Part shown: positions 1 through 9,414 of the stretch, in pieces | How positions within the stretch are numbered: the first letter of the stretch is position 1 | Layout of the letters: the number at the start of each line of letters is the position of its first letter | NCBI RefSeq assembly: GCF_001584165.1 | Contig: NZ_CP013233.1 | Coordinates: 2,488,620-2,552,619 of the forward strand | Source of the DNA: Collimonas arenae | Lineage (GTDB): Bacteria > Pseudomonadota > Gammaproteobacteria > Burkholderiales > Burkholderiaceae_D | Reading direction: 5' to 3' | DNA: 64,000 nt | The notes under the pieces: generated by a model | Told to the model about the DNA's origin: nothing | What the model saw: only the letters and a program-made list of their open reading frames with translations | Databases searched by the model: none | Translations under genes and position numbers: made by a program

Positions 1-83
1 CCACGGTACAGCCTGGCGCGATTCGCCTGCTGTTCGTGCTAGTCTTGATCGAGATTGGCGCGCTGGCAGTAAAATATTTTTGA
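1..83 (+). CDS. C-terminal end of a membrane protein, possibly PqiA-like (partial)
   Basis: The frame that starts at base 3 is open from the window edge to a TGA at 81-83 and encodes 26 residues. They form one hydrophobic helix (QPGAIRLLFVLVLIEIGALA) followed by a short basic-aromatic end. The gene ends 17 bases before the MCE gene, so the two are probably one operon. A proline-glycine-alanine entry into the last helix, followed by an MCE gene, fits the end of a PqiA-family integral membrane protein. The fragment is too short to prove this; an MlaE-type permease end is an alternative. Confidence 0.45.
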   Translation, partial: TVQPGAIRLLFVLVLIEIGALAVKYF

Positions 84-100
84 GAAAGAACGCACTCCTC

Positions 101-1039
101 ATGACATCTCTACCCGATTCCCCCGTCGAGCCATCGGCCAACGTAGAGCTCAAGGCGCGCTTGCTGCTGGCCTTGATGGCGGCACTGATATGCAGCTTCG
201 TGTTGTACGTGATGTACGCGCGCGGCGTGTTCGAAAGCACTCAGCAGTTGGTGCTGATCTCCGACGACTCGCAGGGTGTGCTGGTGGGCATGGATCTGAC
301 TTTCTCGGGCTTTCCGATCGGCCGCGTACAACGCATCGAACTGGGCGAGGACGGCAAGGCCCGGATCGTGATCGACGTGCCGCGCAAGGATGCAAATTGG
401 CTACGCACCACTAGCGTCTTCACGTTGGAGCATGGCCTGGTGGGCGACACCCGGATTCGGGCGTTTTCAGGGGTCCTGAGCGATCCGCCATTGCCGCCTG
501 ATTCCGTGCGCACAGTGCTGATCGGCGATACTGCGGCGCAGATCCCGCGCCTGGTGGCGACCGCCAGCGCCTTGCTGGAAAATCTCCAAGCCATTACGGC
601 GGCGGACTCCAGCCTGAATACCAGCCTGGATAACGTGCAGACCATGACCGGCCGTCTTACCGGTAAATACGGATTGCTGGGCGGCGCACTGGGCAGCGAT
701 GAAGATGCGAAGAAAATCGTCGTCGCACTGGACCGTGTCAATGCATTGCTGGCCAAGGCCGACCAACGGGTTTTCGGCCAGCGTGGCGTGATGGATGAAA
801 CCCAGGCCGCGATCGTGCAATTGAATGGCGTCCTCAGCGATACCCGCGCCAGCCTGAAGAAAGTCGATGCGGTGCTGGCCGAAGCGCAGGCAATCGGCAG
901 CAATGCGCATATGGCCAGCAACGATCTGGGCGCACTACGCGCCGAAGTGGAAGCCAGTTTGCGCAAGGTGACGCAACTGGTGGATGAAATCAACCGCAAA
1001 TGGCCTTTCGCCCGCGATACGGAGATCAAACTACCATGA
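101..1039 (+). CDS. MCE/MlaD family protein
   Basis: The product is a 312-residue single-pass inner-membrane protein of the mammalian-cell-entry (MCE) type. Such proteins form periplasmic hexameric rings that carry lipids between the membranes. There is one N-terminal membrane helix (about residues 17-40). It is followed by an MCE domain with the typical start (SDDSQGVLVGMDLTFSGFPIGRV, shown here by VGMDLTFSGFPIGRV) and then a long helical tail with repeated coiled-coil-like stretches. I chose the ATG at 101, which follows the upstream stop by 17 bases, over a TTG at 80 that overlaps that stop. The stop overlaps the next start (ATGA). A single MCE domain plus a lipoprotein partner suggests a small lipid-transport system. 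The substrate is unknown. Confidence 0.8.
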   Translation: MTSLPDSPVEPSANVELKARLLLALMAALICSFVLYVMYARGVFESTQQLVLISDDSQGVLVGMDLTFSGFPIGRVQRIELGEDGKARIVIDVPRKDANWLRTTSVFTLEHGLVGDTRIRAFSGVLSDPPLPPDSVRTVLIGDTAAQIPRLVATASALLENLQAITAADSSLNTSLDNVQTMTGRLTGKYGLLGGALGSDEDAKKIVVALDRVNALLAKADQRVFGQRGVMDETQAAIVQLNGVLSDTRASLKKVDAVLAEAQAIGSNAHMASNDLGALRAEVEASLRKVTQLVDEINRKWPFARDTEIKLP

Positions 1040-1703
1040 AGATCGCCGCCTCCTGTTTATCCGTGTCCTTGACATTATTGCTTGCCGCCTGCGGCAGCAA
1101 TCCGCCGCCACCGGATTGGCAAAGCAACGCGCATGGCGCCCTGCAAAGTTTTTCATCAGCCTACCTGATCGGCAACACCCGTGTGGCCGATCAGGAATTC
1201 GCTCGCGCCGCAATGAAATCGCCAGCACCGGCCGTGCCGATTTGCTGGCGCGCGCGGAACTGGTGCGTTGCGCCGCGCGCGCAGCCAGCCTTGAATTCGA
1301 CAATTGCGCCGGTTTCCAGCCGCTGGCGCAGGACGCCGACGCCGGTGAACGCAGCTACGCTGCTTACTTGAATGGACAATGGCAGGGGCTGGATGCAAAC
1401 CTGTTGCCGCAGCAGTATCGGGCACTGGTCAGTGCCAGCGCAGCATCTGCCGACAAGAGCCGGCTGGATGACATCAAGGATCCGTTATCACGCCTGGTGA
1501 CTGCCGCCGCCCTGCTGCAGAATGGCAGGCTGACACCCGCCGAAATCGTGAGCGCGACAGAAACCGCTTCCGCCCAAGGCTGGCGCCGGCCGCTACTGGC
1601 CTGGCTGGGCGTCCAGGCGCAGCGCGCGCAAGCCGCTGGCGACCGCGACGCCGAAACGAAGATTCGACGCCGCATGGACCTGGTGTCGACGCCGCTACCC
1701 TAA
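1036..1703 (+). CDS. Helical lipoprotein, partner of the MCE protein (one frameshift)
   Basis: The start overlaps the MCE stop (ATGA at 1036-1039). The product begins with a lipoprotein signal peptide ending in LLLAACGS, so Cys19 is the likely lipidated residue. The frame opened at 1036 is lost near 1209. One added base there joins ...DQEFARA to RNEIASTGRADLLARAELV and gives 222 residues in total. The mature part is Ala/Leu/Arg-rich and looks all-helical, unlike the beta-rich PqiC/ABC-auxiliary lipoproteins that usually accompany MCE genes. I do not recognise the family beyond this. Its position suggests an outer-membrane or periplasmic partner of the MCE protein. The gene ends tail-to-tail with the lipase gene, with stop codons overlapping. 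Confidence 0.6.
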
Positions 1704-2995
1704 TTCGCCGGCGGGGGTACCAATGCCGCGCAGTTCGACGTGATCGCCTGACCGGCAAACAGTTTCTTGACGAACGGCTCGGAATCCACCAGCGACGCAT
1801 TGACCGTGCCGCTGTGATCCTGCCCAACGTAATAATGCTGCTCGACGGTGCTGCCGGCAGCGCAGGCATCTTTGGCAAACAGGTATTGGACCGCAGTCGG
1901 AATATCCGTATCCAGGGTACCGGTACCGACAAAAATCGGTGCGGCAAATTTGACCGTTGGATAGTTCGAAGACTGCAAGGTCTGCGTTGCCCAGCCGCTG
2001 ACGTCGCCTTTGAAGACATCTGACGTCACCAATTTGTTTTGCGTGATGTAAGCCTCGATAGGTGCCAGGCACTGACTGGCGACCACCGAATAGAACGCCT
2101 TGCCCTTGTCGGTCAGGTTATCAGCCAGCACGAAATTCGGCACCACTCTTTCCGCAGTCGCGTACCCCAGCCAGGCATACGCCTCGAGCGTTGCCAGCAC
2201 CGAGGTAAAACCGGTGGTCGGGACTTGTGCAGTCAACGAGTTCAGATAAGCCAGCACGCTTTGCAGCTGGTAAGGTACGCCGGTCGCCACCGTTCCCAAC
2301 AGCTTGATTTCTGGCGCATAAGATGGCGCATAGCCGGCTGTCGCAATCGCCCCTTGCGCACCCTGCGACTGGCCGACGATCACCACTGAACTGGAGAGCT
2401 GTGGGAACGCTTTGGTGACAGCCCGGATACTGTCCAGCACGCTGTAGGCCTCTGGCCGCGCATGCAGGTAGGGATGCAGGCCGGGCGTGCCCAACCCCTG
2501 GTAATCGGTCGACACCACCGCATAACCTTGCGCCAGCCAGGCATCGAGATAGTCGATGTCACGCGGATCGCGCACGGTCCATGACGGCGCGCATACATCG
2601 GCCACGCCGACGGTGCCATGCGACCAGGCAATCAGCGGCCAGCCGCCTGCCGGCGTGATCCCCTTCGGCAGCTGCAAATCGCCAGAAACGTAATTTGCGG
2701 TCTTGCCGTCGTCGCCATCGGTCGAGGTGTACAGGATGCGGATGCCCTGCGAGGCATTCGGCAAGACTTGATTCGCGGGCAACGGCTCTTGCCGCAGCAA
2801 CACCCCGGGCGCGGCAGGAGTCGTGCCGTTCCAGGTGTAGAAGGCAGAGACGCCGCCATCGGCGGTAAACGCTTTCGGTTGCGTCTGGAATTCCGCGCTG
2901 CTGTCGCCCCCACAGGCGGAGAGTGTCAGACTGAGTGGGGCCGCAATTAGGAATGCCAGGAATTTCGATTGCAGGATCGGCTGGATGATGCGCAT
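1700..2995 (-). CDS. Secretory lipase-like alpha/beta hydrolase, lipoprotein
   Basis: This 431-residue protein has a signal peptide ending in the lipobox LSACGG, so it is probably lipid-anchored outside the cytoplasm. It belongs to the secretory-lipase (LIP) group of alpha/beta hydrolases. The nucleophile elbow is GQSQG (Ser about 208). The likely acid is the Asp in TLDTDIP (about 362), and the likely base is the His in GQDHSGT (about 392). The block DYLDAWLAQGYAVVSTDYQGLG is typical of the family. The start at 2995 is preceded by a strong GAGGAG; a second in-frame ATG 15 bases upstream has no such site. It is expected to hydrolyse esters or lipids; the true substrate cannot be read from the sequence. 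Confidence 0.8.
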   Translation of the reverse strand: MRIIQPILQSKFLAFLIAAPLSLTLSACGGDSSAEFQTQPKAFTADGGVSAFYTWNGTTPAAPGVLLRQEPLPANQVLPNASQGIRILYTSTDGDDGKTANYVSGDLQLPKGITPAGGWPLIAWSHGTVGVADVCAPSWTVRDPRDIDYLDAWLAQGYAVVSTDYQGLGTPGLHPYLHARPEAYSVLDSIRAVTKAFPQLSSSVVIVGQSQGAQGAIATAGYAPSYAPEIKLLGTVATGVPYQLQSVLAYLNSLTAQVPTTGFTSVLATLEAYAWLGYATAERVVPNFVLADNLTDKGKAFYSVVASQCLAPIEAYITQNKLVTSDVFKGDVSGWATQTLQSSNYPTVKFAAPIFVGTGTLDTDIPTAVQYLFAKDACAAGSTVEQHYYVGQDHSGTVNASLVDSEPFVKKLFAGQAITSNCAALVPPPAN

Positions 2996-3193
2996 GAATT
3001 GTCTCCTCACTTATTTTTTATGTGTGATTTTTTCTCATGTGGCGGGACCGTCGCGCTTCTCTGGATGCGGTGCACGCCTGCCACGATGATTGTTTCCATT
3101 ATGCATCATTCGTCGGCTTGGCGAGCTGAACGATCGTCGTCCGCTCTGTGGACATCGAAACTGAGCGAGATGCCGCAGCGCGCTAGCCAACGG

Positions 3194-4084
3194 TCAGCGC
3201 TTGGCTTCCTGCTGCAGCCATTCGCAAAAGTGCCTGATCAACGGCACTTCCGCCTGATGGCGCGCTACGATCCACCAATAACTGCGTGCGCGGATCACCG
3301 GTTCCGCAATCGGCGTCACCAAGCGGCCGCTGGCCAGCTCGTCGGTAATCAGCGGCAGCGGCCCTAGCGCCACGCCGAGACCGTCGATGGCCGCTTGCAA
3401 CGCCAGGTAGAAATGATCGAACGATTGTCGCTTCTTGCATGAGGCAGGGGCCACATCCGCTGACATCAGCCACTTCGACCAGGCATCCGGACGCGTATCG
3501 GAATGCAACAACGTATGTTGTGCCAGATCGCTTGCCTGCCTGATTGGCGAGCGCGCTTCCAGCGCCGGGCTGCACACCGGCAGTTCGCTCTCCTCCAGGA
3601 ATTCGCCGCTCTCGCAATTTGGCCAGTGGCCCGGGCCGCGGCGGATCGCCACATCGAACATTTCTCCAGGTTCGCCCAACGGCTTGTCTGACGTGGAGGT
3701 CGACAATTTCAATTCGACGCCAGGATACAGGCGCTGGAATCCGCTCAGGCGCGGCAACAGCCAGCGCATGGCGAAGGTCGACAAGGCATTGATGTGCAAC
3801 ACCCGTACAGTTCCGGACTCACGCAATTGTTTGGTGGCTACCGCAATATTGTTGAATGCCGCCTGCACCGTGATCAGGTAGCGACGGCCGTCGTCAGTCA
3901 ACTGCACGCGCTTGCCGATGCGATGGAACACCGGCATGCCGAGCCAGGCTTCCAAGGCCGCAATCTGGCGGCTGACCGCACCGTGTGTGACATGCAACTC
4001 CTCGGCGGCGGCGGAGAAGTTCTCAAAGCGCGCAGCGACTTCGAATGCGCGCAAAGCTTGCAAAGGGGGAAGTTGACGAGACAT
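3194..4084 (-). CDS. LysR-family transcriptional regulator, GcvA-like
   Basis: This 296-residue regulator begins LPPLQALRAFEVAARFENFS, the hallmark of the GcvA/AmpR branch of LysR proteins. It has a helix-turn-helix over residues 20-60 (ELHVTHGAVSRQIAALE) and a periplasmic-binding-like effector domain from about residue 90. It is divergent from the methyltransferase/chromate-transporter genes (183-base gap), which by the usual LysR layout are its likely targets. The effector is unknown. There is no glycine-cleavage gene nearby, so the name gcvA is not transferred. Confidence 0.85.
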   Translation of the reverse strand: MSRQLPPLQALRAFEVAARFENFSAAAEELHVTHGAVSRQIAALEAWLGMPVFHRIGKRVQLTDDGRRYLITVQAAFNNIAVATKQLRESGTVRVLHINALSTFAMRWLLPRLSGFQRLYPGVELKLSTSTSDKPLGEPGEMFDVAIRRGPGHWPNCESGEFLEESELPVCSPALEARSPIRQASDLAQHTLLHSDTRPDAWSKWLMSADVAPASCKKRQSFDHFYLALQAAIDGLGVALGPLPLITDELASGRLVTPIAEPVIRARSYWWIVARHQAEVPLIRHFCEWLQQEAKR

Positions 4085-4266
4085 GCTTGTGATTATAAAT
4101 CACAAAGATGAAGCAAAAAAGTCGATTTGTCGGCAAACAGAATTTCTGTAACATGCGCTTATCGAATCAACATTCATCCTCGGCCTGCTGACCTTAACTG
4201 GCACACGCATGACAGAGCCGACAGCCTCTCCGCAGATTAACCTTGTGATAAAAACCAGGAAATAAC

Positions 4267-5045
4267 ATGGACACCTCCAAAGACATATGGGATGCAAAAC
4301 AATACATGCATTTCGGCAATGAGCGCCTGCGCCCTGCCCTTGACTTGCTGGCCTACATCCCGGATCAGGAACCAAAGCATGTGGTCGACCTCGGCTGCGG
4401 CACCGGCAACATCACGGCCTTATTGAAGGCGCGCTGGGCGCATGCAGATGTGCTCGGCATCGACAGTTCGCAAAACATGCTGGACAAAGCCACCGCAACC
4501 GCCCCGGAATGCCGCTTCCTGCGGGCCGACCTTGGTGAATGGAAGGCCCCGCAACAAGTCGACGTGCTCTACACCAATGCGGCTCTGCAATGGTTGCCGG
4601 ACCATCCTAGCCTGTTTCCGCATCTGCTGTCGTCGATACGGCCCGGCGGTTGGCTGGCCGCACAAATGCCGGCCATGCACAACGAACCGTTGCGACAAAT
4701 GCAGGGAGAGTTGGCCGATTCACCCGCCTTCGCACCGTATCTGAAAGACCTGCGCCGGCAACCCCGATCCTCAACGCCGACGAGTATTACGATTTACTGC
4801 GTTCGCGCGCCGCATCGCTGGATATTTGGGAAACCACCTACCTGCATACCCTGAAAGGCGACGATGCAGTGACCGAGTGGGCTGCGGGCACCAGTCTGCG
4901 CCCATATCTGGAAGCACTGCCGTCCGGCCCGCGCGAAGCCTTTCGCGATGCCTATTCGGCGGCCATGATGCAGGCCTATCCGCAACGCGAGAACGGCGTT
5001 ACGCTGCTGCCGTTCAAAAGACTGTTCATCATCGCCAATGTGTAA
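4267..5045 (+). CDS. tam: Trans-aconitate 2-methyltransferase-like protein (one frameshift)
   Basis: This is a SAM-dependent class I methyltransferase of 259 residues after repair of one lost base near 4751. The order of conserved blocks follows the Tam family: an N-terminal YMHFGNERLRPALDLL, the SAM loop VDLGCGTGNITALL (about residues 39-52), ALQWLPDHPSLFPHLL, the C-terminal DIWETTYLHTL and TEWAAGTSLRPYLE, and the end LLPFKRLFIIA. Tam methylates trans-aconitate, an inhibitory by-product of the citrate cycle. The frame changes between YLKDL and APATPILNADEYYDLL. The start at 4267 follows AGGAA. It is probably co-transcribed with the two chromate-transporter genes 41 bases downstream. Confidence 0.8.
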
Positions 5046-5086
5046 CCGTCAATATTTAACAGTTTGAGAAGTATGAGAAATCGCAG

Positions 5087-5659
5087 ATGACTACAGAAAC
5101 CGTCGCCACCGGTGCAGACCTGGCATTGACAACACCTTCCACGCGTGAACTGTTCACCGGCTTCCTGGCGCTCGGCCTGATCGGTTTCGGCGGCGTCCTG
5201 CCGCTGGCGCGCCGCATGATCGTCGAGCAGCGACGCTGGCTGGATGGCACGCAGTTCACCGAGTTGCTCGGCTTGTGCCAATTTCTACCGGGCGGCAACA
5301 TCATCAACCTGTCGGTAGCGATCGGCTTGCATTTTCGCGGCATCCCTGGCGCCATCGCCTCGCTGCTGGGCCTGATTGCCGCGCCGTCAGCCATCGTCAT
5401 CGCCTTGGGCGTGCTCTACCAGCATTTCCAGCATGACGCCGCGCTCAACCACATGTTTGCCGGCCTGGCTGCCGCCGCTTCCGGGCTGTTGATATCGATG
5501 GCATTGAAGATGCTGGTGCCGTTGCTGAAAAAACCGGTGCCGCTGATTATTGCGGCCTTGTTCTTTATCGCCATTGCCTTGCTGCGCCTGCCGCTGCTGC
5601 CGACCATGCTGGTGCTGGCGCCGCTTGGCGTGCTGATTACCTGGAAGCTGCCATCATGA
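5087..5659 (+). CDS. Chromate transporter, short-chain subunit 1 (ChrA N-terminal half)
   Basis: The product is a 190-residue membrane protein that matches the first half of ChrA. It has the motif FLALGLIGFGGVLPLARR near the N-terminus, then ELLGLCQFLPGGNIINLSVAIG and about five hydrophobic segments. ChrA proteins export chromate; related short-chain (SCHR) proteins occur as adjacent gene pairs that work together. The stop overlaps the start of the second subunit (ATGA at 5656-5659). That is natural coupling rather than a broken long gene, because each half has its own complete CHR domain. Confidence 0.85.
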   Translation: MTTETVATGADLALTTPSTRELFTGFLALGLIGFGGVLPLARRMIVEQRRWLDGTQFTELLGLCQFLPGGNIINLSVAIGLHFRGIPGAIASLLGLIAAPSAIVIALGVLYQHFQHDAALNHMFAGLAAAASGLLISMALKMLVPLLKKPVPLIIAALFFIAIALLRLPLLPTMLVLAPLGVLITWKLPS

Positions 5660-6186
5660 ACGACACACTCATATCCCTGGCGACCATCTTCAGCCAGCTG
5701 TCTCTGCTGGCGTTTGGCGGCGGCAACACCATCCTGCCGGAAATGCAGCGTCAGGTAGTCGACATCCACCATTGGATGACGGCCCAGGACTTCAGCGCCA
5801 TGTTTGCCTTGGCGCAGGCCGCGCCGGGGCCGAACATGATGATCGTGACGCTGGTCGGCTGGCATGTCGCCAGTTGGCCAGGCGTACTGGTCACCACACT
5901 GGCGAAGTTTGGCCCGTCCTCGCTTCTCACCGGCGTGGTGCTGCACCTCTGGCTGCGCTTCAAGGACAAACCATGGCGCGCCACGATACAAGCCGGACTG
6001 GTGCCGATGACGGTCGGCCTGGTAGCGGCCAGCGCCGCGCTGATCACAGAAGCATCGGCGCAAACCTGGGGCCTGGCGGCGATTGCCGCCGGCTGTGCGC
6101 TGGTGACGTTCAAAAGCAAGATACATCCGCTTTGGGTGCTGGCAGCGGGCGCGCTGCTTGGTTTGAGCGGGATTGGACAGTTCTAA
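5656..6186 (+). CDS. Chromate transporter, short-chain subunit 2
   Basis: This 176-residue CHR-domain membrane protein carries FSQLSLLAFGGGNTILPEMQRQ near its start and FALAQAAPGPNMMIVTLVGW, the conserved block around which the CHR domain is built. Further hydrophobic helices fill the rest. It is translationally coupled to subunit 1. The pair would form a heteromeric chromate (or related oxyanion) exporter. The tam-like gene and the divergent LysR regulator form the surrounding unit. Confidence 0.85.
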   Translation: MNDTLISLATIFSQLSLLAFGGGNTILPEMQRQVVDIHHWMTAQDFSAMFALAQAAPGPNMMIVTLVGWHVASWPGVLVTTLAKFGPSSLLTGVVLHLWLRFKDKPWRATIQAGLVPMTVGLVAASAALITEASAQTWGLAAIAAGCALVTFKSKIHPLWVLAAGALLGLSGIGQF

Positions 6187-6275
6187 TCGGTAATACACGG
6201 TATAGTCATGGCTGATAGCTGCCGCCTTTCGGTCGTCGGCCAATTTTTGCCATTCGCCTACGTTTTGATCTCTCC

Positions 6276-6662
6276 ATGCACATCTCCGGCATCCACCACG
6301 TCGCCATCATCGCCTCGGACTACCAGCTCTCCAAGCATTTTTATACGGAATTGCTGGGCCTTGAGATTGTCGCCGAAACATATCGGCACCAGCGCGACTC
6401 CTACAAACTGGATTTGCGCACCCTGGACGGTGTCCAGATAGAATTGTTTTCCTTCCCATCGCCACCGCCGCGCGTGAGCCGGCCGGAAGCCTGCGGCTTG
6501 CGCCACCTGGCGTTTCGCGTCCCAAGCGTGGCAGATGCCGCACGAGAATTGCGCGACAAGGGCATCGAAGTGGAAGCAATCCGGATTGATGAGTTCACCG
6601 GCAGTCCATTTACATTCTTCAGCGATCCAGACGGGTTGCCGCTGGAGCTGTACGAGCAGTAA
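6276..6662 (+). CDS. gloA2: VOC-family metalloprotein, YaeR/GloA2-like
   Basis: This 128-residue protein has the glyoxalase-I fold (vicinal oxygen chelate). It is very close in pattern to E. coli YaeR: HHVAIIASDYQLSKHFY at the start, VQIELFSFPSPPPRVSRPEACGLRHLAF in the middle and FFSDPDGLPLELYEQ at the end. Likely metal ligands are His8, the Glu in IELFSF, the His in LRHLAF and the Glu in LELYEQ. YaeR is called a glyoxalase-like or dioxygenase-superfamily protein, but its substrate is not firmly known. It is a single gene with no clear operon partner. Confidence 0.85.
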   Translation: MHISGIHHVAIIASDYQLSKHFYTELLGLEIVAETYRHQRDSYKLDLRTLDGVQIELFSFPSPPPRVSRPEACGLRHLAFRVPSVADAARELRDKGIEVEAIRIDEFTGSPFTFFSDPDGLPLELYEQ

Positions 6663-6810
6663 CAATACAAATGGCAGATGTAAACGGAATATGAGTGCAT
6701 GATCCGGCAACAACCGGCCATAATATGCGGCGATATGCGACGGAATCCTGGCCCTAAGCCGGTCCGCCTGTTAGACTTCCCTCCCTTTTTAGCTGGCCAC
6801 CAACATCATC

Positions 6811-8189
6811 GTGAAAACCACTTCCTTCTCTTCCCTGCCCCTGGCGCCAGCGCTGCTCAGCAACCTCGACAGCCTGGGTTATCACGAGATGACCACCATC
6901 CAGCAGCAAAGCCTGCCAGTGATCCTGGAGCGTCACGACCTGATCGCCCAAGCCAAGACCGGTAGCGGCAAGACCGCGGCGTTCGGTATCGGCATCCTGC
7001 ACAAGCTCAATCCGACTTATTTTGCGATCCAGGCGCTGGTGCTCTGCCCGACGCGCGAACTGGCCGACCAGGTCGCCAAGGAACTGCGCCGGTTGGCGCG
7101 CTTCGCCGGCAACGTCAAGATTCTGACCTTGTGCGGCGGCACGCCGATGGGGCCGCAGATCGGCTCGCTGGAGCACGGCGCGCATATCGTGGTCGGCACC
7201 CCGGGCCGCATCCGCGACCACATCGGTCGCGGCAGCATTAACCTGGGCACAGTGCAAACGCTGGTGCTGGACGAGGCCGACCGCATGGTTGACATGGGCT
7301 TCTACGAAGAAATCTCCGGCATCGTCAGCGCCTGCCCGGCACGCCGCCAGACGCTGCTGTTTTCCGCCACCTACCCGGACGACATCCGCAAGGCAAGCGC
7401 GGAATTCCTGCGCCATCCGGTCGAAGTCAAGGTTGAGGCGCAGCACGATGCCGGCCGCATTGAACAGCGCTTCTACGAAGTATCGTACGAAGGCCGCAAC
7501 GCCGCCGTGGCGCAATTACTGAACCACTATAAACCGGTGTCAACCATCGCTTTCTGCAACACCAAGATCCATTGCCGCGAACTAGCGGCCGAACTGTGCG
7601 AGCAGGGATTCAGCGCACTGGCGCTGTATGGCGAACTGGAACAGCGTGAGCGTGACGAAATCCTGGTGCGCTTCGCCAACCAGAGCTGTTCAGTGCTGGT
7701 CGCCACCGACGTGGCAGCACGCGGCCTGGATATCCAGACCTTGGGGCAGTCATCAACGTTGACGTCTCCAAGGACACTGAAGTCCACATCCACCGCATCG
7801 GCCGTACCGGACGCGGCCAGGACCGAGGCCTGGCGCTGAGCCTGTGCGCACCCAACGAGAAGAAATGGGTCAAGCTGATCGAAGATTACCAGCAGGGTCC
7901 GGTCACCTGGTTCGACCTCAATGAGCTGGAGCCTGCCGACGGCGAACCGCTGACGGCGCCGATGCTGACGCTGTGCATCATGGGCGGCAAGAAGGACAAG
8001 CTGCGCCCCGGTGACCTGCTGGGAGCATTGACCGGTGATGCGGGCCTGACCAAGGAACAGGTCGGCAAGATCAGCGTATTTGAATTTGTCACCTACGTGG
8101 CGTTGGATCGGCGTGTCGCCAAACACGCCTACAGTCGCCTAAGCACCGGCAATATCAAGGGCAAGAACTTCAAGATGCGCTTCATCTGA
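6811..8189 (+). CDS. dbpA: ATP-dependent RNA helicase DbpA (one frameshift)
   Basis: This is a DEAD-box helicase of 459 residues after adding one G in the run at 7743-7746, close to the 457 of E. coli DbpA. Motif I is QAKTGSGKTAAFG, motif II is VLDEADRM, motif III is LLFSATY and motif VI is HRIGRTGRG, which lies after the frame change. The C-terminal DbpA RNA-binding domain (DLLGALTGDAGLTKEQVGKI ... NIKGKNFKMRFI) identifies the gene. This domain directs DbpA to hairpin 92 of 23S rRNA during 50S assembly. The start is GTG at 6811 (KTTSFSSLPLAPALL); no better ATG lies in frame. Confidence 0.9.
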
Positions 8190-8559
8190 AGCCCGCCCCT
8201 CAGCATGTTTGGCCGGCTTCTACGGCGGTCATGCAACGCCTCGCTGTTGATATCCACTCCCGGCACAGAAAAAACACCGCCTCGTCTACAAACATTTTTG
8301 AATGTGCACTCTGAAACAATTTGCAATTCGTCAATTGTAAAATTACTAAAATGTGTTAAATTTCTAAATGGAAACTTTTTTGCGGTTCCAAAGCCTGGAG
8401 ACTGGCACCGCAACTGAAGCCAAAAGAAGCATAGGCGAAAGTGGTCTAAGCAACCAAAATGCTAGCGGATGTAATGTGGCTCGGCCGGATCCTCGGGCGA
8501 CAACATGAGAAAAGAATTTCCTTCCATGAAAAGACATATATTTTTACGGGAGTGTAGTG
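8190..8559. other. Intergenic region upstream of luxR, with an imperfect 20-bp palindrome
   Basis: No convincing gene lies in these 370 bases. The middle part is AT-rich, unlike its surroundings. Bases 8321-8340 form TTGCAATTCGTCAATTGTAA, in which seven of eight arm positions are complementary. The length equals that of a LuxR-type lux box, but the arms do not resemble the usual CTG/CAG ends. A GGGAG Shine-Dalgarno at about 8548-8552 serves luxR. Confidence 0.4.
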
Positions 8560-9268
8560 ATGGTTGAATGGCAAGAACAGCAAATGCAGTCCATCCTGAG
8601 CGCGCAATCCGTGCCCACCCTATTCACCAACTTGTCAGGCATTGCCAAGCAACTTGGCTTCGATTACTGTGCTACGGCATGCGCCTGCCGTGGCCGGTAG
8701 CCCAGCCAAAGTGATCATGCTCAACAATTATCCGTCGAGCTGGCAGCAGCGATATACGCAGCAAGAATACGTCAAGGTAGATCCCACCGTATCGCATGGC
8801 AAGCGCTCGACCTTGCCGCTGGTATGGTCCGACAAGAGCTTGGCCTCCTGCCCCGCTTTTTGGGAAGATGCGCGTGCCCATGGCTTGCATGCCGGCTGGG
8901 CGCAATCGTGCCACGATGCCAAGGGCATCGGCGGGCTGCTGAATCTGTCGCGATCGGATGAGTCTGTTTCGGGTAAGGAGTTGCGCGAAATAGCGCTGAA
9001 GCTGTCCTGGCTGGTTGACGTCGCGCATGAGGGATTGTCGCAGTTGCTGATTGAAAAATATTTACCGGAAGCCATCACGCAATTGACCGCACGCGAAATC
9101 GAAGTCCTGCGCTGGACAGCGGATGGCAAAACATCTGGAGAAATCAGCAGGATCATGGGCATCTCCGATCGCACGGTAAATTTTCATATCGCCAATACGC
9201 TGAAAAAACTCAACGCGACAAATAAAACCGCAGCAACCATCAAGGCCGCGATGCTCGGTATTTTGTAG
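8560..9268 (+). CDS. LuxR-family acyl-homoserine-lactone receptor/regulator (two frameshifts)
   Basis: With one base restored near 8669 and one in the A-run near 8708, the gene gives 236 residues, the usual LuxR length. The N-terminal autoinducer-binding domain retains the Trp, Tyr and Asp that contact the signal (SSWQQRYTQQEYVKVDP) and the later WSDKS and FWEDARAHGL blocks. The C-terminal LuxR helix-turn-helix is complete (LTAREIEVLRWTADGKTSGEI ... VNFHIANTLKKL). The start at 8560 follows GGGAG by about seven bases. It lies 235 bases upstream of a luxI gene on the same strand, so it is the likely cognate receptor. Taken literally, the sequence would be a pseudogene with a 46-codon first fragment. 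Confidence 0.85.
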
Positions 9269-9396
9269 CCCGGTTCGGATCGCCTCGCCGGGAAGTCCAC
9301 AACGTATTCCAGCAAGCCCCTCCAACAGAGCCGGCTACACGCCGTCGCGCTTTGACACGCCTTTGAATTTTCAATAATCGTCATTGCATTTCACAT

Positions 9397-9414
9397 CGCC
9401 TGCTGCAGCCAGCG
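9397..9414. promoter_or_regulatory. Weak lux-box-like dyad in the luxR-luxI gap
   Basis: CGCCTGCTGCAGCCAGCG is centred on CTGCAG and has seven of nine arm positions complementary, with CTG/CAG elements as in lux boxes. It lies about 90 bases before the luxI start. No promoter at the expected distance is clear (a TATAGC lies only seven bases downstream), so this is a candidate only. Confidence 0.25.

Noticed and set aside
5087..6186. The two chromate-transporter halves as one frameshifted chrA
   Set aside because: Each half has a complete CHR domain, and the halves join by a clean ATGA overlap. Short-chain pairs are a known form.
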